Shown: one piece after another, positions 52,533 through 62,243 of the stretch
Numbering within the stretch: position 1 is the stretch's first letter
Layout: each line of letters opens with the position of its first letter
Assembly: GCF_014193695.1 (NCBI RefSeq)
Contig: NZ_JACHZR010000001.1
Span: forward strand, 719,309 to 783,308
Length of the DNA: 64,000 nt
Origin: Rhizobium sp. BK316
GTDB taxonomy: Bacteria; Pseudomonadota; Alphaproteobacteria; Rhizobiales; Rhizobiaceae
Direction: 5' to 3'
Position numbers and translations under genes: made by a program
Notes under the pieces: generated by a model
Told to the model about the DNA's origin: nothing
Databases searched by the model: none
The model's input: the letters and a program-made list of their open reading frames with translations, nothing else

Positions 52533-53692
52533 GCTTCGATCCTCGATACCTTCTGCTCTGGTTTAATACCGCTCGTTTCGTCATTTTCCGCGGGATAGCG
52601 GTCCGTCAGCTGGGTTTCTCTACGCGGCTCCATGATACGACGCGTAAACCTTATGAGCCGGCGCTCGATAAGATAGTGATAAGAGATCCCAAACGCTGCG
52701 GCGACGGATGCGATCATGATCGCAACAATATTCAACGAAAAATATGTCGAGATTCCGAGCCGTGACGATAGGTTTATCGAAAACGAAAGTACGACCGGAT
52801 GCACGAGGTAAACAGCGTAGGAGGACGCACCGAAGGCGAGAAGAAATCCTGGCACGTTCAGTGGGCGATGACGTTCAATTTCCACTGCTCCAAGAACGAA
52901 CAACATGGACGCAGTACCAAAAGCCAAACGTCCAACCAGCGGATCGTCCTGAATGTTCACGAAGAACCACGTCAAGAGGAAGAAGACGACGACGCCTAGA
53001 GAGGCGAGCACATATGGTACTGGTATTCTCGCATGTCGCAATATCATCGCCACGCCGACACCCATGATAAATTCGATATTGAACGGGCTGAAAAAGAACG
53101 AAAACGGAAAGGCCAATGAGCCGATTGCCTGGAGCGTCACCAGAAGATTTGCTGCGACGATAGCTAGCGCCCATGCTGGCAAGATCCACAATGCCTTACG
53201 GCCGTTCCAGATGATCACGGCAAAGAGCGCGTAGAAAAAGATCTCGTGTATCAATGTCCAGGCCACGCCGAGGACCGGTGGAATTGGATTGGGCAGGAGA
53301 AAAATGGACAGGACGATGTTTACCGGGTCGCGCTGGCTTGGCTGCCCTGCCCCCGTGAAGACCAAATAAAGGATGACAAGCGGAAAGAGGATGAACCAAT
53401 AGGGCGGATAAATGCGGATAAATCGCTTGGCCGCAAAAGAACGGATCCGTTCTCTGCGACCTATATCGCTCCAGTGAATCCAGGTGATGATGAAGCCGCT
53501 AAGAACGAAAAAGAAATCCACTCCAACATTAAAGTTATTGAAATGGCTATTAAACGGCTCCGCCCCAAAGAACCGTGGTTCAGACATGATGCTACCAGTG
53601 TGGTGGAAAACGACGAGCAGAGCGGCGACTCCACGCCCGACCTCGATGCTGCCGAACTTATCGCGATTGGCATTCTTGTTAACGCCATTCAT
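52529..53692 (-). CDS. Acyltransferase 3 family membrane protein
   Basis: A 387-residue integral-membrane acyltransferase. GSIEVGRGVAALLVVFHHTG carries the conserved R and H, VDFFFVLSGFIITWIHW the F-x-x-S-G motif, and FIRIYPPYWFILFPLVILYLV the R-x-x-P element. It should acylate the polysaccharide or its lipid-linked unit. It overlaps both neighbours by 4 nt, so translation is coupled with the glycosyltransferase and polymerase. Confidence 0.9.
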   Translation of the reverse strand: MNGVNKNANRDKFGSIEVGRGVAALLVVFHHTGSIMSEPRFFGAEPFNSHFNNFNVGVDFFFVLSGFIITWIHWSDIGRRERIRSFAAKRFIRIYPPYWFILFPLVILYLVFTGAGQPSQRDPVNIVLSIFLLPNPIPPVLGVAWTLIHEIFFYALFAVIIWNGRKALWILPAWALAIVAANLLVTLQAIGSLAFPFSFFFSPFNIEFIMGVGVAMILRHARIPVPYVLASLGVVVFFLLTWFFVNIQDDPLVGRLAFGTASMLFVLGAVEIERHRPLNVPGFLLAFGASSYAVYLVHPVVLSFSINLSSRLGISTYFSLNIVAIMIASVAAAFGISYHYLIERRLIRFTRRIMEPRRETQLTDRYPAENDETSGIKPEQKVSRIEA

Positions 53693-54798
53693 GCAAGCAC
53701 CTCACAATAAGATTCCGCGCATCTGGCGACACTGAATGTTTGCCCTCTCGCTTGAAGCTCCGCAGCATCAACCGGACGACCCAAACTGTCGACAATGGCC
53801 TTCTCCAAAGCAGCAACGTCACCGACGGGAACAAGAGATCCAAAACGGCCGCCATCCAGAATCTCGGCCGGACCATGCGGACAATCGGTACTGACGACTG
53901 GCGTACCGCAAGCAAGCGCCTCGGCAACTACGTTTCCGAACCCTTCAAATCGGGAAGAAAGCACAAAAAGCTTCGCGTGCTTCAAGTAGGCGAGTGCATT
54001 CTCGCTGAAGCCTGGCATGGAAATACGCTCCTGAAGACCCAGACTTTTCACAAGTGTCTCCAGCTCTTCCCGCATCGGACCATCACCCAAAATGAGAAGC
54101 CTTGCGTCGCTCTGCTTTGAAACGCCTGCAAATGCCTTGATCAGGGTCGTGAAATCCTTTTGCGGCACCAACCGTCCCATGGCTAGAACAATTGGTTGAG
54201 GATCGTCAAACCACGGATGTTCCGGCGTCCTCGACGTGCGCTCCTCGAAATCGTCGGTGACGACACCATTGTAGATGACACGTATCTTCGAACGCTTGAT
54301 GCCTGCTCTGGCAGCAAGGTCATCGGCGACACCGGCCGAGACTGCGACGATGACGTCTGCGAAAGGCATCGCCATGCGATAGAGCGCGGGTAGCACGCGG
54401 AATTGCCAGGAGCGCCGCTTCACCTGCTCGGAAAAGGCGTTATGCTGAGTTACGAGTATGCGTGTGCGAACACCGGCCAGCCGTCTGGCTAGAACCGCCA
54501 TCACATTCATGTGCTCCATATTCGCGATGAGAATATCGGGCTTTTCCTCTTTCAGATAGCGTACGAGCTTGGGCAAGGCACTGAGCTGCCGTTTTGCATC
54601 GAGGGCAACTATCCGCGCGCCCTGCTCTTTCACCGGGTCTGTCAGTTCGCCTCCCTCACGGTCGAGGAGGAAGGTGACGTTGAAGCCTGCTTTGGAGAAT
54701 TGCGGCAGAAGGCGCGCATGCAAGCGCTCCGCGCCACCACCGGAAAGATCGGGGAGATAGATGGCCAGGGAAGCCCGCTTTGCGCCGTTCTCGGTCAT
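53689..54798 (-). CDS. Glycosyltransferase family 4
   Basis: A 369-residue GT-B retaining glycosyltransferase. N-terminal domain: LAIYLPDLSGGGAERLHARLLPQFSKAGFNVTFLLDREGG; C-terminal nucleotide-sugar domain: PIVLAMGRLVPQKDFTTLIKAF and the E-x7-E region FEGFGNVVAEALACGTPVVSTDCPHGPAEIL, close to PssF/WcaL-like transferases. The start is uncertain. A GTG at 54855 overlaps the upstream stop by 4 nt, as elsewhere in this operon, while ATG 54798, used here, gives the usual family N-terminus. Confidence 0.92.
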   Translation of the reverse strand: MTENGAKRASLAIYLPDLSGGGAERLHARLLPQFSKAGFNVTFLLDREGGELTDPVKEQGARIVALDAKRQLSALPKLVRYLKEEKPDILIANMEHMNVMAVLARRLAGVRTRILVTQHNAFSEQVKRRSWQFRVLPALYRMAMPFADVIVAVSAGVADDLAARAGIKRSKIRVIYNGVVTDDFEERTSRTPEHPWFDDPQPIVLAMGRLVPQKDFTTLIKAFAGVSKQSDARLLILGDGPMREELETLVKSLGLQERISMPGFSENALAYLKHAKLFVLSSRFEGFGNVVAEALACGTPVVSTDCPHGPAEILDGGRFGSLVPVGDVAALEKAIVDSLGRPVDAAELQARGQTFSVARCAESYCEVLA

Positions 54799-54851
54799 GC
54801 TTCTCGCTTTCACAACATTGACGGTATTATCGGCCGCTATGGCCGGTGATC

Positions 54852-55334
54852 TCACGCCTGCCGGCTTTGAAGGTCGTTAGCCTCGGCTTCATTGGGGACC
54901 TGCTCTACGACCCGTGGAATACGGCCATAGGGATCAAGCCCATTGTTGGAGCGTATAACGCGTGCGGGATTGCCTGCGATGATCGAATAGGCCGGCATGT
55001 CCTTTGTTACGACGCTGCCGGATCCGACGATGCAGTGATCTCCGATCGTCACCCCAGGCAAGATGATGCTTCTGGCACCAATGAAGCAGCGCTTGCCGAT
55101 GCGTGTGTCGCGATACATTCGACGCGTTGTGTCGTGCGCGAGAATAGCAGCGTCAAAAGCGACATAGCTTTCCTCTCCGACATGAATGCCCTTTGGGTGT
55201 GTCTTATCAAAGCGTGCAGAGAGCGAAAAATCAGCTGTCGGATGGATGTTCATCCCCCAGAAACGGTTCAGATAAAACCGTCGCGCATCGACCACGATCC
55301 GGCGAAGCTTCAAAAATCGGTTCAAACCAGGCAA
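54852..55334 (-). CDS. Hexapeptide-repeat acetyltransferase (WcaF/LbH type)
   Basis: A 160-residue left-handed beta-helix O-acetyltransferase. Hexapeptide repeats run from about residue 35 to 130 (GMNIHPTADFSLSARF ... RIGKRCFIGARSIILPGVTIGDHCIVGSGSVVTKDMPAYSIIAGNPARVIRS), the last part being the acetyl-CoA-binding end. The catalytic His is probably in AAILAHDTTRRM. It acetylates a sugar in the cytoplasm. It is the first gene of the four-gene minus-strand operon ending at 51168. Confidence 0.9.
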   Translation of the reverse strand: MPGLNRFLKLRRIVVDARRFYLNRFWGMNIHPTADFSLSARFDKTHPKGIHVGEESYVAFDAAILAHDTTRRMYRDTRIGKRCFIGARSIILPGVTIGDHCIVGSGSVVTKDMPAYSIIAGNPARVIRSNNGLDPYGRIPRVVEQVPNEAEANDLQSRQA

Positions 55335-55650
55335 TTCGATGCTCTCCTAATTCTTGCTGCCGTCCATTTCACTTGTCGGAAATGGTGCCGTTAGGTGATG
55401 AGTATGTCTTAGCAGAGGAGCCAATTGGGGCGGACAAACCGCTACGCGGAAACAGCTAAGTCACAGAACCGCAGGACGGTGGTTCGACCTCCAATGGTGC
55501 AATGCAGCATTCGCTTTCCGATAACACGTACCTTAGTTTGAAGCAACAAAATGGCCAAGGAAAGTCGGATAGATCAACATGCCTCACACATCATGCCGAT
55601 CCGTCGGTCAAATCACCCCGCCGGATCACGAATAGAATATTGCGGGACAA
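55335..55650. other. Intergenic region without recognised gene
   Basis: 316 bp between two minus-strand genes. It must contain the promoter of the acetyltransferase-led operon and the 3' end of the next glycosyltransferase. I see no convincing coding frame or strong hairpin. Confidence 0.45.
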
Positions 55651-56706
55651 TCAGGCTGGCAGGCCTTCGGCACTTGAGGTTTCGCCGGACACAATATCAA
55701 GCAGCTTGATCGCCCGATTTCTCCAGTTGTAAACCGAGGCGGTTGACCCGGTATTGCGGCGTGCGATCGTACCTTCAGCAAGCCCGCAAAGTAGTGGCCC
55801 CACTTCGGCGGGATCTTCCACGCAATGCAGGACACTGCCGAAATCACGGGCCTTGGGAATGCCGGTCGAGATGACTTCCATGCCGGAATTCAGGCAATGA
55901 TAGAAACGCAGCGGATCAATGTAATCGGTCAGTGGCGAGCCGACGACGTAAGGCGCAAGGGTAACGGCATAGGCGCCGAGGACTGTGGGCAGTTCGCTGT
56001 TAACGTAAGATCCCAAATAGTGGATGTTGGCGTGCATTGACGTCAGTTCATCAACCTTTTGCTTAACTTTCGGATCGTCGCTGGCAATGTGTCCGCGTAT
56101 CTCGAAACGCAGTCCGGGATTTGCCGTTGCCGCCGCTCCCAGGAAATCGAAATCAAGCCGCTCGTCCACGCTCGCCAGGATCAGAATTTTTTTCCAATCC
56201 GGCGCCGGCCGCTCGATAGCTGTCACTGAGGAAGCATTACCGAGATGACGCGACGTCGGAAAAAGTCGCTTTAGTGTCGGCGCGGCGTGAACAACAACAT
56301 CCGAGCCGCCGAGAAGAATGGCCTGCGCGATCTGCGCCTTCACGCGCGAGTATCCAGTGCGGCCATACAGCAAGTCATCGTGCATATCCAGGCACCATAA
56401 GCCGCCACAGAGCATCCGCAGCATTCGGCTCATTGCCGGGAATACAAGATTGGTGGAGTTGACGAAGAGCAGCTGTCTGCGGTCGCGGAAATTATGACGC
56501 ATGAAGCTCAGAAATTTCGGCAGTGAGAAAACGCGCTTCTCCTGGCTATTGTCCATATCGATGACGACGGGGCGCCGCTTCAAAAAGATGTAGAAGACCT
56601 TATGCCCCAGAAGATGTAGCTCTTCCGCAAGCGGTAGGCGGAAATCCTTGGCAGGATCGCGGCAGGTTAAGAGGACGATGGTCCATCGACCCTTGTTCTC
56701 TTCCAA
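55651..56706 (-). CDS. Putative GT-B glycosyltransferase
   Basis: A 351-residue protein resembling WcaL/GumH-like GT-B enzymes: WTIVLLTCRDPAKDFRLPLAEELHLLGHKVFYIF at the N-terminus, WCLDMHDDLLYGR in the first domain, and KKILILASVDERLDFDFL, IHYLGSYVNSELPTVLGAYAVTLAPYV and YIDPLRFYHCLNSGMEVISTGIPKARDF in the nucleotide-sugar domain. The glutamate of the usual E-x7-E is weak or missing, so activity may be unusual. I chose TTG 56706, which has AGGAGG 9 nt upstream; another TTG at 56712 and an ATG at 56763 are in frame. Confidence 0.8.
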   Translation of the reverse strand: MEENKGRWTIVLLTCRDPAKDFRLPLAEELHLLGHKVFYIFLKRRPVVIDMDNSQEKRVFSLPKFLSFMRHNFRDRRQLLFVNSTNLVFPAMSRMLRMLCGGLWCLDMHDDLLYGRTGYSRVKAQIAQAILLGGSDVVVHAAPTLKRLFPTSRHLGNASSVTAIERPAPDWKKILILASVDERLDFDFLGAAATANPGLRFEIRGHIASDDPKVKQKVDELTSMHANIHYLGSYVNSELPTVLGAYAVTLAPYVVGSPLTDYIDPLRFYHCLNSGMEVISTGIPKARDFGSVLHCVEDPAEVGPLLCGLAEGTIARRNTGSTASVYNWRNRAIKLLDIVSGETSSAEGLPA

Positions 56707-57060
56707 TGTCAATGTCCTCCTGATCGAAAACGGGAAGCGGGTCCGCACAAAATATGCCCGCATGGCATATCAGCCGAAGCCAGCGAAAATATGAAAAATA
56801 ACAAGTTCCGCCAATCTTCTGCCCACATCCTGGAGAGGCGGCCAACAGGCCACGGATGCCTTGTCTCCGCGCTCATGCAATGCCTTATCTCAAAAGCTTC
56901 ATTTGAATGCAGCCAGGAAATCATGTTCAGCATATTGGGAGGAGCGACGGATAATTGTCGTTTTCATCCGGTAGCATTCGACAGGATATTTCCTTGCACG
57001 TCAACGACCGTGCTGCGAATAAACTGCTTCTTCCGAAAACCTACCCGGTGGGATTCATAG
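56707..57060. other. Divergent intergenic region
   Basis: About 350 bp between the minus-strand glycosyltransferase and the plus-strand SGNH hydrolase; promoters for both are expected here. A short plus-strand frame (56791-57060) ends exactly at the next start but lacks a ribosome site and recognisable motifs, so I leave it out. Confidence 0.45.
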
Positions 57061-58593
57061 ATGAACCGACGACCTGCGACACGCCGTGAACTCCTGCAAG
57101 CAGGAGCTGCGATGATCGGAATCGGCGTTGCTTTTCCTCCAAAGGCAACATTAGCCGCCGCTCTCCCACTTCCCTTGTCCGGCGCCGTTATCGACGAAGA
57201 CTCAGTCACTGGCGCAATCGACACCCACCGTCCACTGCCTGCCCTTCCCCTTCCGACCGGAACCAGGGTATCGGCCATTGGCGACAGCCATATCGGCTAC
57301 GGTGTTTATGCGGGCTCTCCTTTGGTGCCAAACCCAGGTAATACATTCGCCGTAGGCTACAGCATGGCGAACGGTTTCATCGAATGGACCCGCGCACTCG
57401 ATCCCCGCTTCGACCATGATAGCTGGTACGATACAGCCGACCCGACCGGTCGCAATATTTCCGGAGCAAACCAGGGGATATTCGGAGCCCATCTCGAATG
57501 GAGTAATGAGGCATCCACCGGCATTCTCACCCGTCTCCCTGCGCTTCTTGCGAAACGCCCTGCTGTTATCATCCTGGAGGGAGGGACCAATTCGGTAAAT
57601 TCAGGTGATACTGCCGGAAAGAACAGCCCTGCAGCCGCAGCGGAAATCATAGCCAAGCTCGACAAGGCGCTGCGGCTGGCGCGAGCCGGGGGTGTATGGG
57701 TTATCCTGATGACGATCTATCCACGGGGTGATTGGCCCAAGAACGACGCCCGCCACAGGGCCGTTGCCGATTCAAACAATTGGATAAAGGCCCAGGAAGG
57801 ACGCGATGGCGTACTCGGCATTGTCGACGGCAATGATGATATTCTTGCACCAGGCGGCGTCCAAGACCTCAGCATGTACGAGAAAGACAAAATTCATCTG
57901 GCGCCAAAAGGCGCGCGGAGGATCGGTAAGGAAAAGCTGCTGCCTATCCTACAGTCCGCTATCAGCGCCGGATCCACGTTCAATTTCGATCCAGCCGTTG
58001 AAAATCTTGCGGGCGAAAGTATGGGACGATTGAGCGGAGCAGAAGGCGGGAAAGCCAGCCCGGCAATCACGGGACAAATTCCGAGCGGTTTCCGATGCGG
58101 CATCGGGCGTAATGCCGAGACCGTTGCCTGCTCCATTGACGAGCTTGAGGGCGCCATCAAGGGCGCGCGTCTAGCTGTGACGCCGACCGACGATAACGAT
58201 GCGGCCTACACACATGTGCAGTTCAACGCCGACCCGATCGCGACTACAGGGAAGCTGGCGCCAGGCGACTGGATATACGCTGCTATGTTCGTGGAACAGC
58301 TAGCCGGTGATCAGTTGGGTACGGCGCGAATCGTCTTCAAATTGCGGCAGGACAAAAAGCTCCTCCAGAGCGTTGGAGGGCTTTGGACCTCATCCGGCGA
58401 TTTCGCGCATTCGATCGGGGCCGGCAGCGAAGGCTGGTGGATCAAGACCAACCCCTTCCTGATGCCCGACTTGCCCTTCGACAACCTGAAATGCGATCTG
58501 GACATCACTTCAGACAAGAACGGCACACCTTTCACAATCAGGCTATCCCGTTTCATCATTAGAAAAATCGCTGATCCGCGGCTGGTGAGCTAA
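57061..58593 (+). CDS. Exported SGNH/GDSL-like hydrolase with C-terminal beta-rich domain
   Basis: A 510-residue protein. The N-terminus (MNRRPATRRELLQAGAAMIGIGVAF) looks like a twin-arginine signal. Residues ~68-300 form an SGNH hydrolase: nucleophile Ser76 in AIGDSHIGYG, the block with GGTNSVNSG, and the catalytic Asp276/His279 pair in DKIHLAPKG. Residues ~310-510 form a beta-rich domain with no family I know, possibly carbohydrate-binding. SGNH enzymes in polysaccharide loci remove or transfer O-acetyl groups, so this may edit the acylation added by the neighbouring acyltransferases. Confidence 0.82.
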   Translation: MNRRPATRRELLQAGAAMIGIGVAFPPKATLAAALPLPLSGAVIDEDSVTGAIDTHRPLPALPLPTGTRVSAIGDSHIGYGVYAGSPLVPNPGNTFAVGYSMANGFIEWTRALDPRFDHDSWYDTADPTGRNISGANQGIFGAHLEWSNEASTGILTRLPALLAKRPAVIILEGGTNSVNSGDTAGKNSPAAAAEIIAKLDKALRLARAGGVWVILMTIYPRGDWPKNDARHRAVADSNNWIKAQEGRDGVLGIVDGNDDILAPGGVQDLSMYEKDKIHLAPKGARRIGKEKLLPILQSAISAGSTFNFDPAVENLAGESMGRLSGAEGGKASPAITGQIPSGFRCGIGRNAETVACSIDELEGAIKGARLAVTPTDDNDAAYTHVQFNADPIATTGKLAPGDWIYAAMFVEQLAGDQLGTARIVFKLRQDKKLLQSVGGLWTSSGDFAHSIGAGSEGWWIKTNPFLMPDLPFDNLKCDLDITSDKNGTPFTIRLSRFIIRKIADPRLVS

Positions 58594-58677
58594 CTTCCAA
58601 TCATAGGTTTCTCCGAGTATGTGGACACACTCGGAGAACTATCCCGACCGAGGCAATGCGCTTCAATGACGAGCAAG

Positions 58678-59772
58678 CTACGACCGGCCTTCCAGCGTTT
58701 GGCCGCTGGCCGTCCCTTGCCGTTTGTCGGCGCCTGAGGCTTCTTCATAAATGCGATGAAGCAAGGGCAATATGACGCGATCGCAATAATGTTTTTCCAC
58801 CCGCATTCTGCCGGCTTCGGCGAGACGCGTGCGAAGTCCTTCATCACTGACGAGAGCAGAGATTGCGTTCGCGAGCCCGTCTTTATCGCCGGCGTCGACC
58901 AGCAGGCCGTCGACGCCGTCGGTGATCAACTCTGGTATCCCGCCTACGCGCGTGGTGATAACCGCAACACCGGCAGCCATCGCTTCGAGCACGCTCATGG
59001 GCAATCCCTCGTTATAAGAGGGAAGAATATAGATGCCGCTTGCCTCCAGCAGCGCCTGCTTCTTCTGCCCGTCGACCCAGCCGGCCAATATCACGCGACC
59101 GTCCATGGAGAGGGTTTTTACGAGCTTGCTGGCCTCCTCAACTTGGCCATTGCCGCCGATCACCAGCTTCGCATCCGGATGATCTGGAGCTATCCTGGCG
59201 AAAGCCGGGATGAGGTCGAACGTTCCTTTGCGTGGTCCGATCAGCCCGAGGAAGAGAAGATCATGCGGCTTCCTTATCTGCGGATCTGCAGGGGGCGGCA
59301 CAATCACATAATTCGGAACGACAACGATGCGCGCCGCTGGCGCGATCCCGCCAACGAATTCCCGCCAGCTTTCCGAAAGCACAATGACGCGCGTCGCCTT
59401 CTCAAGGTGACGCCGGATAAGTCGGCGCAGAAACGGACGCTGGCTCTCATAGAACGGCTTCATCTCCGAACCATGCAAATGCAGGACTACCGGTATGCCG
59501 AAAAGCCTTGCGAGCGACGTAAACAGCCCCTTGCGCCAAAAGCTGCCGCGCATTGCTGAATGAGCGTGCACAAGCTCGACGCGCTTGGTCGTCAACAGCC
59601 AGAGATAGACGATGAGTGCGCGCAGCAGCACGAGCTGCTTTACAAGAAAATTGCCATCCACATAGGAGGCGACGAGACGGACATCTTCTTTTTCAAGAAA
59701 CCCGTCACGCTCATAGGCTTCGACGACGCTGCGCATGCCGCCGCGCGCGGCGCACCAAACCATGATCTTCAT
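58678..59772 (-). CDS. Glycosyltransferase family 4
   Basis: A 364-residue GT-B transferase. N-terminal domain with VELVHAHSAMRGSFWRKGLFTSLARLFGIPVVLHLHGSEM, C-terminal domain with LLFLGLIGPRKGTFDLIPAFARI and the E-x7-E region YNEGLPMSVLEAMAAGVAVITTRVGGIPELI. It probably adds an early sugar of the repeat unit. It follows the small SGNH gene on the same strand with 30 nt between them, so they are likely co-transcribed. Confidence 0.93.
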   Translation of the reverse strand: MKIMVWCAARGGMRSVVEAYERDGFLEKEDVRLVASYVDGNFLVKQLVLLRALIVYLWLLTTKRVELVHAHSAMRGSFWRKGLFTSLARLFGIPVVLHLHGSEMKPFYESQRPFLRRLIRRHLEKATRVIVLSESWREFVGGIAPAARIVVVPNYVIVPPPADPQIRKPHDLLFLGLIGPRKGTFDLIPAFARIAPDHPDAKLVIGGNGQVEEASKLVKTLSMDGRVILAGWVDGQKKQALLEASGIYILPSYNEGLPMSVLEAMAAGVAVITTRVGGIPELITDGVDGLLVDAGDKDGLANAISALVSDEGLRTRLAEAGRMRVEKHYCDRVILPLLHRIYEEASGADKRQGTASGQTLEGRS

Positions 59773-59802
59773 AAGCTTGTCCCTTCGATAAGGTCGACTG
59801 GT

Positions 59803-60468
59803 TCAATTCTGACATTTGCCCGATGCGATCTCCTGGGTCAAACCAGGAACGATGACGGCGGATGCCGCCTGCGGCAACGGATGCGAGCCGTCCGGGATAG
59901 CCGCAGAAAGCTCATCCGGGGCGAGCTCGGCCCAGGCCGGCTGGTTATCGTAGAAATCAAGGCCCATCTCGTTCGCAAGCTGACGATGGGCATCGATATA
60001 GCTGTTGATGAACGGACGAATGAAGCCCCTGATTCCAAAGATCGGATTCATTCCCATGACGATGATGCGCGCATGAGGCAATTGCTGTTTCAGCTGCCCC
60101 AGGATCATCGCCATGTTCTGACGACTGCGCCCTACAGTCATAAAGCGATTTAGAGCAGCATCGTTAGCATAGAATTCAACGAGTACGACATCAGGTTTCG
60201 CCGCTATCACGTCCCCTGTTTTTTCCAGAGCCCATTCAGATGTGGCACCACTGCGTGCAACTGCATCTACCAGAACCGGACGCCTAAGGCACTTAGTCAG
60301 CGCCTCTTGCAAAGGTAACTGCCAACCGCCCCGCTCGGTCAGAGACGTTCCGAAGGTCACGATTTTATAAGTCATGTCGTCTGCTCTGCTGATTGAGGCA
60401 ACTTGGCCAGAGATCACACCCAGGATAAGCACAAGGCAAAGGCCAATTCCGAGCCATATTCGCATCAT
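59803..60468 (-). CDS. Exported SGNH/GDSL hydrolase
   Basis: A 221-residue protein with an N-terminal hydrophobic signal (IWLGIGLCLVLILGVISG). SGNH blocks are visible: nucleophile Ser42 in VTFGTSLTERGGW, VLVEFYANDAAL with the block III Asn, and the C-terminal DGSHPLP carrying the Asp-x-x-His pair. It should act in the periplasm or at the cell surface as an esterase, possibly deacylating the polysaccharide. GTGAGGAA precedes the tandem ATGs. Confidence 0.85.
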   Translation of the reverse strand: MMRIWLGIGLCLVLILGVISGQVASISRADDMTYKIVTFGTSLTERGGWQLPLQEALTKCLRRPVLVDAVARSGATSEWALEKTGDVIAAKPDVVLVEFYANDAALNRFMTVGRSRQNMAMILGQLKQQLPHARIIVMGMNPIFGIRGFIRPFINSYIDAHRQLANEMGLDFYDNQPAWAELAPDELSAAIPDGSHPLPQAASAVIVPGLTQEIASGKCQN

Positions 60469-60890
60469 TTCCTCACCTGTTTGTGCAAATGATGTCTTCT
60501 TCCCGTCTTAATTCTCTTCGCTGTCCGCTAGCCTCAAGGACCATATCGAAGAGCGTATCCCATCGGGACATTAACCGCGCACCCCAAAAAAAGCCTCACT
60601 TCGATGGCATTTTTTTTGCACTGCAGCGAGGAATACGATAACGTCACGCTTAATTAGGTGTGAAGAGCTTTTGCAACAAAGTTTGTGCGATAGGTTGGAA
60701 GCTCTTGATTTAATTGCTGACGTTAGGCGTTGTTAACTGATGGATACGCAAGTCGTTTGGTGAAACGAGCACGCTGCATCGAGAACTCTCACAAATTGCG
60801 AGGCTTCGCCTCAACGTGAGGGTCGGCCAGCAAGGCTAAGTACTGCAACTTCAAATCAGCCCTTATTCAACTCGAATCATAGGACCAGAT
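60469..60890. other. Divergent intergenic region without recognised gene
   Basis: About 420 bp, locally AT-rich (T8 run near 60609). It should hold promoters for the SGNH hydrolase (leftward) and the glycosyltransferase (rightward). A small perfect hairpin, GAGGC/GCCTC (60800-60804 with 60808-60812, TTC loop), lies about 80 bp before the glycosyltransferase. No coding frame supported. Confidence 0.45.
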
Positions 60891-62099
60891 ATGCCTTCCT
60901 GCGTGATTATCGTTGAAAATCTCCCAGTCCCGTTTGATCGACGAGTATGGCAAGAGGCGTGCGCGTTGCGGGATGCGGGCTGGCAGGTTTCTGTGATATG
61001 CCCGAAGACAGAACAGTATCCCGAGAAGTTTGAGATTATCGACGATATCGAGATCTTTCGGCATCCACTCCCACTCGAGGCTCGTGGAAAACTTGCCTTC
61101 CTTGCCGAATACAGTGTGGCATTGTTCTACGAATTCACCCTTCTCTTCAAAGTGCTTCAGAGAAGAGGATTCGATGTCATCCAGGCCTGCAATCCCCCGG
61201 ATTTGATTTTTCTGGTTGCGCTCCCCTTCAAGCTGTTCGGGAAGAGCTTTGTTTTTGACCACCACGATGTAAGTCCGGAACTCTTCGTCGCAAAATACGC
61301 GAGGCGCGGCTTCTTCTATCATCTGCTGAGACTTGCCGAACGGCTGACTTTCCTCACGGCAGACCTCGTGATTTCGTCCAATGAGACTCACCGTGAATTG
61401 GCGATGTCGCGAGGAGGAAAGAAAGGAGAAGATGTCGTATCCGTTTACAGCATTCCGGATAAGTCCCGAATTCGCCGCGTTGCGCCGAATTTAGAACTTC
61501 GTGGCGGCGCCCGCGTCGTTTTGGGCTATGTTGGAATTATCGCAGATCAGGACGGTGTCGATCACCTGATCCGTTGCGTTCACCAGCTCGTAAAGGTTCA
61601 CTCAGTTTCTGATATAAAAGCAGTTGTCGTGGGAGATGGTCCGGCACTTGAAACGGTTAGAAGTCTTGCTGCAGAGTTAGAGATAGAAGACTTTGTCACC
61701 TTCACTGGATATTTGCGCGGAGAGCAGCTACTCGCCGCGTTAAGTACCTTTGACATAGGGATCATACCGGATCCGGTAAATGAATATAATGACAAGATAA
61801 GCATGAACAAAGTTTTCGAGTACTCCGCGCTTGGAATACCCTCCGTTTCCTATGATTTGCGCGAAACGAAACGCTTGCTTAAATCGGCGGGGCGCTACGC
61901 CGATGCACCGACGCCCGAAGCCCTTGCAAAGGCTTGCTTGACACTAATAACGGATGACAACGCTCGAGCAGAAGCTGGCCGGCGCGCAAAAGCGTTGGCG
62001 GAAGCTGACTTCAATTGGGATCACGAAGCGCAAAAGTACGTCGACGCTTATTCTCGATTCCTTAAGCAGGAAGAGGTTAGCCTTCAGACTGGCACTTGA
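60891..62099 (+). CDS. Glycosyltransferase family 4
   Basis: A 402-residue GT-B transferase: SCVIIVENLPVPFDRRVWQEACALRDAGWQVSVICP at the N-terminus (a form common in capsule/exopolysaccharide transferases), DVIQACNPPDLIFLVALPFKLFGKSFVFDHHDVSPELF, then GYVGIIADQDGVDHLIRCVHQL, VGDGPALETVRSLAAELEIEDFVTFTGYL and NKVFEYSALGIPSVSYDL in the nucleotide-sugar domain. AGGACC lies 7 nt before the ATG. It precedes the chain-length co-polymerase gene on the same strand. Confidence 0.92.
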   Translation: MPSCVIIVENLPVPFDRRVWQEACALRDAGWQVSVICPKTEQYPEKFEIIDDIEIFRHPLPLEARGKLAFLAEYSVALFYEFTLLFKVLQRRGFDVIQACNPPDLIFLVALPFKLFGKSFVFDHHDVSPELFVAKYARRGFFYHLLRLAERLTFLTADLVISSNETHRELAMSRGGKKGEDVVSVYSIPDKSRIRRVAPNLELRGGARVVLGYVGIIADQDGVDHLIRCVHQLVKVHSVSDIKAVVVGDGPALETVRSLAAELEIEDFVTFTGYLRGEQLLAALSTFDIGIIPDPVNEYNDKISMNKVFEYSALGIPSVSYDLRETKRLLKSAGRYADAPTPEALAKACLTLITDDNARAEAGRRAKALAEADFNWDHEAQKYVDAYSRFLKQEEVSLQTGT

Positions 62100-62243
62100 T
62101 GAAGAGCTGTCATATTCTATTGCGGATATTGATATCCCACTCGGAATATTGATATCCCGGTCAATTGTATTGCCTGAAGATGGGCGCTTTTAATGTGTTC
62201 GATCGTACATTCACTTGAACTTGTTAGCTAACGGAGGCCCGGA

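Noticed and set aside
56791..57060. 89-codon plus-strand frame directly before the SGNH hydrolase
   Set aside because: No ribosome site and no recognisable features; more likely leader and promoter DNA.
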